Counted from the stretch's first letter, positions 36,894 through 46,128 are shown. The stretch: DNA of 64,000 nucleotides from Thiodiazotropha sp050305635 (GCA_050305635.1 JBNLFS010000024.1:46940-110939); one strand, 5' to 3'. The notes: generated by a model from the letters alone, not told the origin. Translations and numbers: made by a program.

Positions 36894-37287
36894 ATCATGA
36901 TCGTGAAAACCATGTACGGTTTCAAATGTTACACAGGAGCTTAGGCAACGGCAATATTTCCAGGTCGACAGGCGCCACTTCCCATGGCGCGGAGCGCCGA
37001 TGTTGTGGGGTGTGCCAAGCCAAACTTTAAATAACGAACCGCGCCAAAGGGGTTGCACTGAATGCCGTTGCCGAGGTCGGCAAAGGGAAATGAAACTCAC
37101 AGGGGAGAAAAGTCGCTCGCAGCTGCGAGATTGTCATCCCGAAAGCTGGGAATAAAACCCCCTAAAGAAACCAATACATCGGACGATCTTCTATGGGTGC
37201 CGATCCGTAAAGGCTCGGGCTCAGTGTGCGTGACATCCGTGTAATGCGGTTGGATCGTATGGCTTCCATTGAATTCGGAGAACTCCC

Positions 37288-37665
37288 ATGGAACAGATCC
37301 GCATCGCTATGATCGGAGCCGGCGAAACCGGTACACCCCTGCTGCGCCAGCTTCTGGACGCCCCGTTCGTTTCACTTGTGGGCGTTGCAGACCTGTCCGA
37401 TGATCAGCCCGGAATGCAACTTGCGCATGAGCGCGGCGTGATGACCACTAACGATTTCATGGATATCGCCCGAATGGGGGGTGACGTGGACATCGTTATC
37501 GAGACGACCGGGGTGGCGACGTTACGCAATCAGTTGCGCCAGCACTTCCAGGACAGTGGCAATCGTCACACGGTCATCATGCACGAAATGATTGCCTTGC
37601 TCATGATGTCCCTTTCCCAAGGCACATTGGTTGCCGGAAAGCACGATATCCAGGATTACGACTAA
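37288..37665 (+). CDS. Stand-alone Rossmann-fold NAD(P)-binding protein
   Basis: A 125-aa protein made of a single nucleotide-binding domain. IRIAMIGAGETGTPLLRQLL is a GxGxxG dinucleotide loop, followed by VSLVGVADLSDDQPG with the acidic residue at the end of the second strand, and later VDIVIETTGV. It resembles the N-terminal half of aspartate or semialdehyde-type dehydrogenases but lacks any catalytic domain. Yet it has a proper ribosome site (GGAG, 7 bp) and stop. A redox-sensing or regulatory role is possible; function is unknown. No operon partner. Confidence 0.7.
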   Translation: MEQIRIAMIGAGETGTPLLRQLLDAPFVSLVGVADLSDDQPGMQLAHERGVMTTNDFMDIARMGGDVDIVIETTGVATLRNQLRQHFQDSGNRHTVIMHEMIALLMMSLSQGTLVAGKHDIQDYD

Positions 37666-37812
37666 AGTCGGGGATATGAGTTTACCTCGATCAGGTTGTT
37701 GATATCTCCCTGAATCCCTCCGTTGAGAGCGCGGGATGGAGGGTGTTCATCCTGTTCATATCCACTGCGCCGGCATAGCCGGAGCGGGTTACTTGTTTTC
37801 AGTAAATGCCCT

Positions 37813-38718
37813 TCAAGAGTGATCAATGTAGGGATTGGTCTTCAATCGAACGGTAGCAAGGTCAATGAACGAGCGGATCTTTGCATTGGCCAGACGCCCT
37901 TCGAGATGAATAATGCTGACCGGAAGAGGCTTGGTTTCGTAGTCGCGTAATATGCGAATCAGGGAGCCATTTTTCAGCTCTTCCCCAACCTGATAGGACA
38001 TCAGTCGGGTGATTCCGAACCCTTGCTTGGCTGCAGTGATCGCCGCTCCATTCTGGGAGCAGCTCAGGCGTGGAGTGACTTTTACCGATTCTTTACCCGC
38101 CGATGATTCAAACTGCCAGGTAGTCGAAGGTTCGACGGTCGAGGCCTGAATGATCTCATGCTCCTTAAGATCGGACGGTTGTCTGGGCCGACCGTGTTTC
38201 TTCAAATAGGCAGGCGCAGCGCACAGCAGCCGCTGAACGCTACCGACTTGAGTGGCGTAGACACTTGAGTCCTTGAGATGACCAATGCGAATCGCGACGT
38301 CCAGTCCCTCATCGAGAAGATTGCCGATGCGATCGTAGAAGACGGCGCTCACGGCCACTGAGGGATTCTGCTGTAAATATTCCGTCAGAATGGGCGTGAC
38401 ATGGATCTGTCCGAACAGGACAGGGGCGGTAACGGTTAAGACGCCTTTGGGTTCTGCATAGATTCCTGATGCAGCGGCCAAGGCCTGCTCGACGTTCTCC
38501 AATATCCGCTTGGCATCCTCGTGGAAACGCGACCCGGAATCCGTTAGGCGGACATGTCGGGTGGTTCTGTTGAACAGACGCACCCCCAATGTGTTTTCTA
38601 ATTGAGCGATAGTTCGCGTAACCGCCGGAGCCGACAGGCCCAGCTTTCGACTGGCCGTGACAAAGCTCTTGCATTCCGCGACCTCTACAAAAACCCGCAT
38701 GGCTTCCAGTTTATCCAT
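37813..38718 (-). CDS. LysR-family transcriptional regulator
   Basis: The 301-aa protein begins MDKLEAMRVFVEVAECKSF with the N-terminal winged helix-turn-helix (recognition segment KLGLSAPAVTRTIAQLENTLGVRLFNRTTR), followed by a periplasmic-binding-like effector domain. The sequence is close to the CrgA/AaeR-like branch (DsdC-type LYAPAYLKKHG segment). It is divergent from an AhpD-like gene with palindromic ATTGCAAT sites between them, so it probably controls that gene and itself. The inducer is unknown. Confidence 0.9.
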   Translation of the reverse strand: MDKLEAMRVFVEVAECKSFVTASRKLGLSAPAVTRTIAQLENTLGVRLFNRTTRHVRLTDSGSRFHEDAKRILENVEQALAAASGIYAEPKGVLTVTAPVLFGQIHVTPILTEYLQQNPSVAVSAVFYDRIGNLLDEGLDVAIRIGHLKDSSVYATQVGSVQRLLCAAPAYLKKHGRPRQPSDLKEHEIIQASTVEPSTTWQFESSAGKESVKVTPRLSCSQNGAAITAAKQGFGITRLMSYQVGEELKNGSLIRILRDYETKPLPVSIIHLEGRLANAKIRSFIDLATVRLKTNPYIDHS

Positions 38719-38741
38719 CGTTTTGACCCGCAGTTCGCCAC

Positions 38742-38799
38742 ATTATTGCAATAATCGTAATAATAAATTACGTATAACTCCAATTATATTTATTGCAAT
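38742..38799. promoter_or_regulatory. Candidate LysR operator between divergent genes
   Basis: A perfect 14-bp palindrome ATTATTGCAATAAT (38742-38755) and a second partial copy, ATTGCAAT (38792-38799), lie in a very AT-rich 127-bp divergent region. Two sites of the same core about 50 bp apart fit the recognition and activation sites of LysR regulators. Confidence 0.6.
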
Positions 38800-38845
38800 T
38801 AATTGTATGCTGAGTTCACTCATCCGAAAAACAAAGGAGCTCATC

Positions 38846-39394
38846 ATGTCTCGAATACCTACACCGGCAACCATCACGTCCGCACCGGTTGCTTCCAGAG
38901 CACCGCTTGAAGCGGTCAATAAGCTTCTGGGTAGCGTGCCCAATCTGTTTCGTATTATCGCCAACAGTCCACATACGCTGGAGGGTTATCTTGGACTGAA
39001 TGGCGCGCTCGCAAAAGGATCTCTGGACACCCAGACGCGCGAGCGTATTGCCCTCGCGGTTGCTGAGGTCAACGGCTGCAATTACTGTCTTGCCGCACAT
39101 CAGTATCTCGGTTCCAATCTGGCCAGGCTGAGCGCCGTCGAGATTGAAGCCAATCGCCATGGCACCTCCGGCAACGAAAAAGCCGCCGCTGCGGTCGGCT
39201 TCGCCGTCAAGATTGCGAAGAGTCGCGGCAAGGTCACTGACGATGATTTCGCGGCTGTGCGCGCTGCCGGATATGGCGATGCGGAAATTGTCGAGATCGT
39301 AGGTCATGTCGCACTGAACACACTCACGAACTACATGAACGAAGTGCTGGGTACCGAAATCGACTTTCCGGCGGTCGATAAGCTGGCGGCCTAG
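38846..39394 (+). CDS. Carboxymuconolactone decarboxylase/AhpD-family protein
   Basis: The 182-aa protein starts at ATG 38846, 6 bp after AAGGAG; longer readings upstream cover the operator region and are rejected. The CMD/AhpD core is present, with LDTQTRERIALAVAEVNGCNYCLAAH: the CxxC pair plus a downstream His is the peroxidase-type active site of alkylhydroperoxidase D-like proteins. GHVALNTLTNYMNEVLGTEIDFP completes the family pattern. It probably detoxifies peroxides or a reactive organic compound and is likely controlled by the divergent LysR. Confidence 0.87.
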   Translation: MSRIPTPATITSAPVASRAPLEAVNKLLGSVPNLFRIIANSPHTLEGYLGLNGALAKGSLDTQTRERIALAVAEVNGCNYCLAAHQYLGSNLARLSAVEIEANRHGTSGNEKAAAAVGFAVKIAKSRGKVTDDDFAAVRAAGYGDAEIVEIVGHVALNTLTNYMNEVLGTEIDFPAVDKLAA

Positions 39395-39500
39395 AGCTGT
39401 ATCGGGGAGGGGGCGCTCTCGTCCCCTCCTCAAGGGTCACAACACCGGTAAGGGTAGACTTGAAGCCCCGAACAAAATGATCGTTAAAAATGCAGGTCGG

Positions 39501-39548
39501 AGTATGTCCTGTTCCAAACAGGCGCAATTCGGCTGGAGACGACATACT
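39501..39548. other. Inverted-repeat structure upstream of the PNPOx-like gene
   Basis: AGTATGTC (39501-39508) pairs with GACATACT (39541-39548) and encloses the small hairpin CCTGTTCCAAACAGG. It lies 35 bp before the next start codon and could be an operator or a structured leader. Confidence 0.4.
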
Positions 39549-39583
39549 GAGTCACCGGGCTAATAAGTAAGAGGTAATGAAAG

Positions 39584-40213
39584 ATGACCTATGCAAGCGA
39601 TATCGCCTTCACTGATCGCGTAAAGGCGATTCAGTCTCGAAAGGGGTCCAGACAATACTACGCCAAAATGGAGCAGAGCCGGGGTTGGCTGACTGAAGTT
39701 ACGTCGGATCTGGCGGACTATATCGCTGCGCAGAGAAGTTTTTTTCTGGCGACCACCAATGCCGAAGGACAGCCTTACATACAGCATCGCGGCGGGCCGC
39801 CGGGATTCCTTCAGGTCATCGATCGGCATACCCTCGCATTTGCAGACTACAAGGGGAACAGGCAGTACATCACGCAAGGAAATTTAGCGGAGAATCCTAA
39901 GGCCTTCATATTCCTGATTGATTACGTTAACAGGAGTCGAGTCAAAATCTGGGGTAGCGCCAAAGTGATAGAGGATCAACCGGCTTTGATGGCGGAACTG
40001 ATGCCTGAGCCTGATGCCTATCGAGCGCATGCGGAACAGGCAATCCTCTTTACCGTCGAGGCCTGGGACAGTAATTGTCCTCAACATATCCCGCAACGGA
40101 TTGATACAGAGGATGTTGAGGCGTTGTTGCAAGAACGGGATCTGCGAATCGCAGAATTGGAGGAGCAGGTACGTCTTTTGAATGCTCGGAACATAGAAAC
40201 ATTGAACAGGTAA
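39584..40213 (+). CDS. Pyridoxamine 5'-phosphate oxidase-like flavoprotein
   Basis: The 209-aa protein has a split-barrel FMN-binding fold. RSFFLATTNAEGQPYIQHRGGPPGFLQVIDRHTLAFADYKGNRQ is the conserved PNPOx-like core, followed by NPKAFIFLIDYVNRSRVKIWGSAKV. A C-terminal coiled segment (EERDLRIAELEEQVRLLNARN region) is an extension. Family members bind FMN or F420 and reduce small molecules; true PdxH activity is unlikely because the PLP-site tail is missing. It follows the AhpD-like gene by 190 bp, so both may belong to one stress response. Confidence 0.82.
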   Translation: MTYASDIAFTDRVKAIQSRKGSRQYYAKMEQSRGWLTEVTSDLADYIAAQRSFFLATTNAEGQPYIQHRGGPPGFLQVIDRHTLAFADYKGNRQYITQGNLAENPKAFIFLIDYVNRSRVKIWGSAKVIEDQPALMAELMPEPDAYRAHAEQAILFTVEAWDSNCPQHIPQRIDTEDVEALLQERDLRIAELEEQVRLLNARNIETLNR

Positions 40214-40316
40214 CAAGACTATTCGACTGTGACAGTCACGAATTGAACGAAACGTTGTAGCCGCTTATGCGATTCCATTCTGGGTTACCTAATCGTCATT
40301 GTGGAGCCGCTGCGAA

Positions 40317-40352
40317 TTTCCCGGGTTGCGCTGCGCTTCACCCGGGTTACCC
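40317..40352. repeat. CCCGGGT palindromic repeat
   Basis: TTTCCCGGGTTGCGCTGCGC...ACCCGGGTTACC, same family as 15622 and 33433, between two convergent genes. Confidence 0.75.
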
Positions 40353-40409
40353 GTGGGCTGGCGGTTTTGCGGATGGGAGAATGTAGGCTCGCTGATCCGG
40401 CGGCCCGGA

Positions 40410-42521
40410 TCAGTAGTTTTCTTTCTCTCCTTCCAGGTCCTCGAAGGCACCGTCACAGCTTTTGGGTCGTCCATAGTGGAAACCCTGACCGAGCTTGATA
40501 CCCATACGCCTGAGCATGGCGTCGGTCTGCGGGTCTTCGACCATCTCCGCCAGGGTGAGGATGTTGAACCGGGTTGCCATCGAGGCGATGTGCTCCACCA
40601 TGACCTTGTCCCGTTCGTCAGTGACCATCTTACGCACGAAGCTCCCTTCGATCTTGATCACGTCCACGTCCAGGTACTTGAGATAGATGAAGGATGAGAA
40701 CCCGGAACCGAAGTCGTCCAGGGCGAAGCCGAAACCCCTCTTGCGCAGATCCGCAATCACCTGATTGAGTTCGGTCAGTCGGGGCAGGGCCTCTCGCTCG
40801 GTGATTTCGAATACGATGTCCTTGCCTTCGACGCCGTATTGTTCAACGCTGTTGGCCAGTCCGCACAGGGTCTCCTGGCTGGAGAAGGTCCTCGGTGAGA
40901 GGTTGATGAACAGACGCCCCTCGATGTTGTGCAGTTTGCGGTAGTTCAGGGCTTTGTGGAAGATGAGGCTGTCAAAGGTCTCGTCCATGCCCAGTTCTTC
41001 AACCTCGTGAATGAAATGGGCGGCGGTGATCCATGCATCCCCATCACGGATGCGCGCCAGGACTTCATGGCCGTAGATGCTGCCGTCGCGCAGATTGAAG
41101 ATCGGCTGAAAGAAAGGTTCCACCCGCTGCTCAGCGATCGCCTTGCGCAGGAATTCACCCCGCAGCAGGGATTCCTGGTAGAGATCCCGGTCACTCTCGT
41201 CGAGGGTGACGATGCGGTTCTTGCCCAGCCGTTTGGCCTTGTAGAGCCCCAGTTCAATGGCTGCTTCCAGGTTGTTGGGTTGGGTGCCGTGCTTGGGATA
41301 GGCCACGATGCACAGGCTGGCGGGAATCCGCAGGTGGTCGCTGTTGACCTTGAAGTCGGTGGTTTCCAATTGTTGTACGATCTCCCGGGCAAGCTGTTCG
41401 GCTTCACTGTAACTGGTCTCGGGCAGGAGAATCGCGAACTCATCCGCGCCACGGCGTGCGGCAACACCGCGATGCTGGGTCAGGTTGCGCAGCAGGTAAC
41501 TGAATTTTTTCAATACCAGGTCACCGACCGGATAGCCGTAGCTGTCGTTGATGTGGCGGAAATTATCCAGATCGATGCCAATCAGCGGCAGGGTCCGCTG
41601 GTGACGTTCCGCGCGGGAGACTTCGTAACCGAGCATCTGCTGGAACCGCCTGCGGTTGAACAATCCGGTAAGGGGATCGATGTTGGAGTATTCATCGAGC
41701 TTACGCTGATAGTCCTGGATCGTTTGCAGCATGTTGTTGAAATAACTGCCCAGGTTTTGCAGTTCGACAATACCCCCATCCACTGGCGCGCGACGCGATC
41801 CATCCGGGTGTTGGGTGATTTCGCGCATCACGTTGACGAACCGGTCGATGGGTTGCGCCACTGAGGTGCGCAGCTTCCAGCCCAGCAGGAGAAACAGCAG
41901 CACGATGGCGAACAGGAAGTAGGCGATCATGATGCGGGTGATCAGCTGTAGGGAAATCTTCAGGTTCTCGATCGGGTAGGTGATGTCGATGACCCCGGCG
42001 ACATCATTCTTGCGTGCCTGGGTATGGCAGTTCAAACACTCATCCGCGAATTTGACCGGGTAGAGAAATCGGATCCGGTCATTGGCGTAGTCGCGCCACT
42101 CCTTCCCGGTGTCGAAGGCCTGGCGGATATCCGGATCCTGCTCCCGCCGCTTCTGACTGATTAGCAGTTCCCCGAACTGGCGGGCCACGGCTTCGCCGCG
42201 GATATTCGAGATCTTCATCGCGTGCTGGGTGTCTCCCAGACGTCGAATGGTGTCTTCGATCCCCTTTTTGCCGGTCCCGGCCCGCATCACGGTATAGATG
42301 GACTGGAACACCAGTTCCGAAGCGTGCTGGGCCTCGTTGCGCGCAAGATCGTCGATTGCCTGGTGCTCGGCGGCGTAGGAGATGATCAGGATCGTCACCA
42401 GCGCCATCACGATGTAGCCCACGGAGATCCAGAAGATCAGGCGTCCGAGGGTGATGCCCCGGGTTTGTCCCGGTGCGGTCATTGGGAGGGGCGGGGATGG
42501 GTGAGCGGATTTGACCGTCAT
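40410..42521 (-). CDS. Heme-type (CxxCH) sensor with GADEF and EAL domains
   Basis: A 703-aa c-di-GMP enzyme. Two membrane helices (about 25-50 and 193-216) enclose a periplasmic DUF3365-type domain with one CLNCH motif (162-166) for covalent c-type heme. A HAMP-like segment follows, then a GGDEF domain whose signature is GADEF and which lacks the RxxD inhibitory site. The EAL domain keeps EVLAR, NLSP, ITERE, DDFGSG, IKIEGSF and the late GQGFHYG, so phosphodiesterase activity looks possible while cyclase activity is doubtful. It starts with a 4-nt overlap on the NMT1-GGDEF gene. Heme may sense redox state or a gas. Confidence 0.88.
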   Translation of the reverse strand: MTVKSAHPSPPLPMTAPGQTRGITLGRLIFWISVGYIVMALVTILIISYAAEHQAIDDLARNEAQHASELVFQSIYTVMRAGTGKKGIEDTIRRLGDTQHAMKISNIRGEAVARQFGELLISQKRREQDPDIRQAFDTGKEWRDYANDRIRFLYPVKFADECLNCHTQARKNDVAGVIDITYPIENLKISLQLITRIMIAYFLFAIVLLFLLLGWKLRTSVAQPIDRFVNVMREITQHPDGSRRAPVDGGIVELQNLGSYFNNMLQTIQDYQRKLDEYSNIDPLTGLFNRRRFQQMLGYEVSRAERHQRTLPLIGIDLDNFRHINDSYGYPVGDLVLKKFSYLLRNLTQHRGVAARRGADEFAILLPETSYSEAEQLAREIVQQLETTDFKVNSDHLRIPASLCIVAYPKHGTQPNNLEAAIELGLYKAKRLGKNRIVTLDESDRDLYQESLLRGEFLRKAIAEQRVEPFFQPIFNLRDGSIYGHEVLARIRDGDAWITAAHFIHEVEELGMDETFDSLIFHKALNYRKLHNIEGRLFINLSPRTFSSQETLCGLANSVEQYGVEGKDIVFEITEREALPRLTELNQVIADLRKRGFGFALDDFGSGFSSFIYLKYLDVDVIKIEGSFVRKMVTDERDKVMVEHIASMATRFNILTLAEMVEDPQTDAMLRRMGIKLGQGFHYGRPKSCDGAFEDLEGEKENY

Positions 42522-44152
42522 GTCTTGCCTGATTCGATATGGTTCTTGCCGTTGAACTTGGCCCGGTACATCAGGTTGTCCGTGCGGGACAGGATCGATT
42601 CTGCATCTGTCATGGGGTCTTCGATGACCAACAGGCCGATACTCGCGCCCAGATCGATGTCGGTGTGCATTTCATAGAGCGCCTCCTGGATCGTGCTGAG
42701 GACTTTCTGCGCAAGGATCTGAAAGCTGTGCTCTTCGCAGTGTTCGATCAGCAGAGTAAACTCATCACCCCCCAAACGGGCAAAGGTATCGCTTTCACGG
42801 ATCACCGAGTTGACGCTGTCCGCGACCCGTTTGAGTGCCTCATCCCCCTTGTAGTGCCCATAGGCATCGTTGATGACCTTGAAATTGTCGAGGTCGATGA
42901 ACAGCAGTCCGGGACTGTTACCCTCCCGGCGTGCGCGCTGCAGAGTATTTTCCAGACGGTCCATGAACAGAATGCGGTTCGGCAGTCCGGTCAGCGGGTC
43001 GTGTGTGGCCAGGTAAGTGGCTTGGTGCTCGGCCTTGATCCGGGTGTCCACTTCCTTGCGCAGGTTGCGATTCAACTTGATTAACAGAATCACCGTGAGA
43101 GCGGCGGCGGTTAGCACGATCAGAATACTGATGACATAGGGTGTGATCGCGTCCCAGTCGATGAGCGGGCGTTGAGCGGATGCATTGCTGAAAGCCCGCA
43201 GATCGATCATTCCGTCTATGAGCCCCATGAGCTGCAGTTGATCGGCAATTTTCTCCCAACGCAATTGGCTCATATGGCCGATCTCGACCAGATCGGGGAC
43301 AACCATTTCCCGCAGTTTGTTGGCTTCGTAGCGCAACCAGGGTTTGGTCTTGTCGACGGGATAGAACTGGGTGATCAGGTTGATCGACTTCTCCGGATTG
43401 TCCATGGCATAGTGCCAGCCTTTGAGACTGGCTCTGACAAAGGCTTCCACCCTTTTGGGTTCGGTCCGGTTCAGTTCCTGCCGCGTGAACAGCACATCGC
43501 TGTAGAACTGGATGCCATAGTCGTAGGGATTGAACACGGTGTAGTCGATGCCGCGCTCCTCCAGCAGATAGGGTTCGTTACTGATATAGCCGTTGAACAG
43601 ATCGGTCCGCCCTTCGACCAGATCATTGATCTCCATGCTGGAGTCGATGCGCTGCACCTGATCCATCACCCCGGTTTGCCGGAGCATCGCGATCAGCGAC
43701 AGGCTGGTGTAACCCGGTTGCAACATCACCCGTTTTCCCTTCATGTCACCGATGGTCTGGATCCCGCTGCTTTTCAGGGCGATCAGAACGGTGGGGGCGT
43801 GCTGGCTGATGGCGGCCAGGGCCAGGATCGGTTTGCCCTCGGCATAGTGCAGCAGCAGGTCGGAGTTGCCGATACCAAAATCCGCCCGTTCAGACATCAC
43901 CTCATTCACCGCGGACAGCCCGGGCCGCCCCGCAAGGATGTTGACCTTAAGGTTTTCCTGTTCGTAGTAGCCGAGGATTTCCGCGAGATAGTAGCCTGCG
44001 AATTGGTACTGGTGATGCCAGCTCAACTGCAGTGTGACCGGCCGGGTGGCTGTGGTATTGGCGTGTACGCCGGGCGTAAACAGGACGCAGCAGGCGAGTA
44101 CCGTCAGGTACACAACCCGCGCAAGAGTGGTGGTCGCGGACACTCTGCTCAT
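42518..44152 (-). CDS. NMT1/THI5-like binding protein fused to a diguanylate cyclase
   Basis: The 544-aa protein has a signal peptide, then an NMT1/THI5-like substrate-binding domain (about 38-270, VTLQLSWHHQYQFAGYYLAEILGYY). One membrane helix follows (about 335-355, ISILIVLTAAALTVILLIKL), then a cytoplasmic GGDEF domain with intact LGGDEF and an RESD inhibitory site five residues before it. Such proteins turn binding of a periplasmic ligand, often pyrimidine- or amine-like, into c-di-GMP synthesis. Its stop overlaps the start of the heme-EAL gene, so an opposing synthase and hydrolase are expressed together. Confidence 0.9.
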   Translation of the reverse strand: MSRVSATTTLARVVYLTVLACCVLFTPGVHANTTATRPVTLQLSWHHQYQFAGYYLAEILGYYEQENLKVNILAGRPGLSAVNEVMSERADFGIGNSDLLLHYAEGKPILALAAISQHAPTVLIALKSSGIQTIGDMKGKRVMLQPGYTSLSLIAMLRQTGVMDQVQRIDSSMEINDLVEGRTDLFNGYISNEPYLLEERGIDYTVFNPYDYGIQFYSDVLFTRQELNRTEPKRVEAFVRASLKGWHYAMDNPEKSINLITQFYPVDKTKPWLRYEANKLREMVVPDLVEIGHMSQLRWEKIADQLQLMGLIDGMIDLRAFSNASAQRPLIDWDAITPYVISILIVLTAAALTVILLIKLNRNLRKEVDTRIKAEHQATYLATHDPLTGLPNRILFMDRLENTLQRARREGNSPGLLFIDLDNFKVINDAYGHYKGDEALKRVADSVNSVIRESDTFARLGGDEFTLLIEHCEEHSFQILAQKVLSTIQEALYEMHTDIDLGASIGLLVIEDPMTDAESILSRTDNLMYRAKFNGKNHIESGKT

Positions 44153-44264
44153 GGGGGTGACACATTTCTATGATGGCTTTATGAAGAGGATAGCGGCCAC
44201 TATGACAAAAGATTGATCGCTTCAACCCGTCAGTGCTTGATTGTGTCCCGGGTCGCAGATCGGT

Positions 44265-44292
44265 CCCGGGGGCGTCGCCAAAGCGCCCCCGG
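44265..44292. terminator. GC-rich hairpin below the small membrane protein gene
   Basis: CCCGGGGGCG pairs with CGCCCCCGG across a 9-bp loop, 9 bp past the stop of the minus-strand gene at 44301. There is no T-run, so termination is only possible, not established. Confidence 0.45.
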
Positions 44293-44300
44293 TCGGGATC

Positions 44301-44564
44301 TCAAGAGAGTCTTGGTTCAGAATCGGGGTTGCTCCGCTTGAGCAACATATGGTGTCCGAGTCGGCCCAGACGCCAAAGGATCCACACGACCCCCAGCCAT
44401 AGGATCAACAATCCCATGGCCAGGATGCCGTAAAGGGCCAGGTGCCAGAAATGCACCAGGAGCGGTAATTCGAGCAATCCCCCCAGGGATGCGAGCGACA
44501 GACTGATCAGGATCATCATGACCAGTGACAGCATCAGCGTCCGCAAAGTAGGTTGATAAGGCAT
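44301..44564 (-). CDS. Small two-helix membrane protein
   Basis: An 87-aa protein with two strongly hydrophobic segments (about 8-33 and 38-65) and a basic tail. A good GGAGG ribosome site lies 6 bp before the ATG, which supports it as a real gene. No family is recognised. It could be a small subunit or regulator in the membrane; no partner is obvious. Confidence 0.6.
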   Translation of the reverse strand: MPYQPTLRTLMLSLVMMILISLSLASLGGLLELPLLVHFWHLALYGILAMGLLILWLGVVWILWRLGRLGHHMLLKRSNPDSEPRLS

Positions 44565-44828
44565 GATCCACCTCCAGGAATGGCATTTGATGAGTGATGG
44601 GTCGGGCCGATCCTGAGTCCTTCCCGGTCAGTCCGTTTGCTGCCTCGAAAGACTCCGGTATGGCGCCATTGGATATCACTCTAGCAATCCCCTATGAAAC
44701 CAAGCTGAATACGCGGCCCGGGTGATTCGAAACCCTGTGACGTTCGTGTTAGGGTGAATCGTGGCCCGAGCTTCATGCTGCGCTGGCCGGCAGCCCTGGA
44801 GTGTCTCTGCCGTATATAGGACCCTGAG

Positions 44829-45902
44829 ATGAGAGTTTTGATGATACCCGTTTTACTGGCTCTGGCCGGGCAACTGGCCGCGCTGAACAGTGTTGCGGCA
44901 ACGACGGATCAGACCTGGGTGGTGGCCACCCGCATGGCGCCGCCCTTCGCCATCAGGACGGAGGATGGCTGGGAGGGGATCACCATTGAGTTGCTGGAGC
45001 GGATCGCCGGGGAACGTGGGCGGACACTCGAATTTCAGGAAACCGGGTTGCGGGAGATGCTGCAACTGACCGCGCAGGGAGAGGTGGACATGGCCGCCGC
45101 GGCATTGACGGTGACCGCGGAGCGGGAGAAGCATGTGGATTTCACCCACCCGTTCCATACTTCGGGGCTGGGTGTGGCGGTGCCCCGTAAAGCGGCATTG
45201 ACCTGGCTGGATGCCTTGAAGCGCATTCGATCCGGGGCCTTTCTGCAATCCGCCGGCGCCCTGCTGGGGGTTTTGACCCTGGTGGGGATCCTGGTGTGGC
45301 TGGCGGAGCGCCGGCGCAATGATCAATTTCCCGCTCACCCGGTCAAGGGTGTCGGCTCGGGAATCTGGTGGTCGGCCGTGACCATGACCACCGTCGGTTA
45401 TGGTGACAAGGCGCCCGCGACCCTGGTCGGACGGATACTCGGTCTGATCTGGATGTTTGCCAGTATTATCATTATTTCCGGGTTTACCGCAGCCATCGCC
45501 ACTTCCCTCACTGTGGGCCAGTTGGAACAGTCGGTTAACTCGATCGAAGACTTTCACGGCAAGCGCCTGCTGACTGTCGAAGGCAGTACCAGCGCTGCTT
45601 TCCTGGATGAAAAACTGGTGCGTTATCATACGGTTACCAGTATCGAGCAGGCCCTTGAGCAGCTTGCCTCCGGAGCGGCGGATGCCGTGTTTTACGACCT
45701 GCCCATCCTGCGCTATTGGGTGAGCAACCGGTTTGCGGAGACGCTGAGAGTCCTGCCGAACCGTTTTCTTCATCAGGATTACGGGATCGCCCTGCCGCCG
45801 GGTTCACGACTGCGTGAGACCCTGAACCGGGATATCCTGAGCGTCATCGAAGGACCGGAGTGGTCCCGCATGGTGCAGGGTTACCTGGGGCCTGATCAGT
45901 GA
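44829..45902 (+). CDS. Prokaryotic ionotropic glutamate receptor-like K+ channel
   Basis: The 357-aa protein has a signal peptide, then the first lobe of a periplasmic amino-acid-binding domain (about 29-120, with TVTAEREKHVDFTHPF). Membrane helix M1 (142-160), a pore loop with the potassium selectivity filter TVGYGD (188-193) and helix M2 (203-226) follow, then the second binding lobe (230-350). This S1-M1-P-M2-S2 order is that of GluR0. A tetramer would be a ligand-gated potassium channel in the inner membrane. The ligand is not evident. It stands alone between unrelated genes. Confidence 0.9.
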   Translation: MRVLMIPVLLALAGQLAALNSVAATTDQTWVVATRMAPPFAIRTEDGWEGITIELLERIAGERGRTLEFQETGLREMLQLTAQGEVDMAAAALTVTAEREKHVDFTHPFHTSGLGVAVPRKAALTWLDALKRIRSGAFLQSAGALLGVLTLVGILVWLAERRRNDQFPAHPVKGVGSGIWWSAVTMTTVGYGDKAPATLVGRILGLIWMFASIIIISGFTAAIATSLTVGQLEQSVNSIEDFHGKRLLTVEGSTSAAFLDEKLVRYHTVTSIEQALEQLASGAADAVFYDLPILRYWVSNRFAETLRVLPNRFLHQDYGIALPPGSRLRETLNRDILSVIEGPEWSRMVQGYLGPDQ

Positions 45903-46128
45903 CCGATGACCGTGCGCCGGGAAGCCCTTTCTCAGACTGGCAGGGTACCCCGCTTTTCATTCCCGTCCTGTCTCAAGGCTGATAATTGAACGTCGCTATA
46001 AATAATAGGATGCCTGTCGCCACGTTTGGGGCTGATGTGGCTATATTTGCCTGTATGCCGTGACAATTTTCCAGTGAACCCGTAGCAGGGCAGTCCGGAG
46101 TCGTTCCCATGACTGAAAGAGATTAGGT

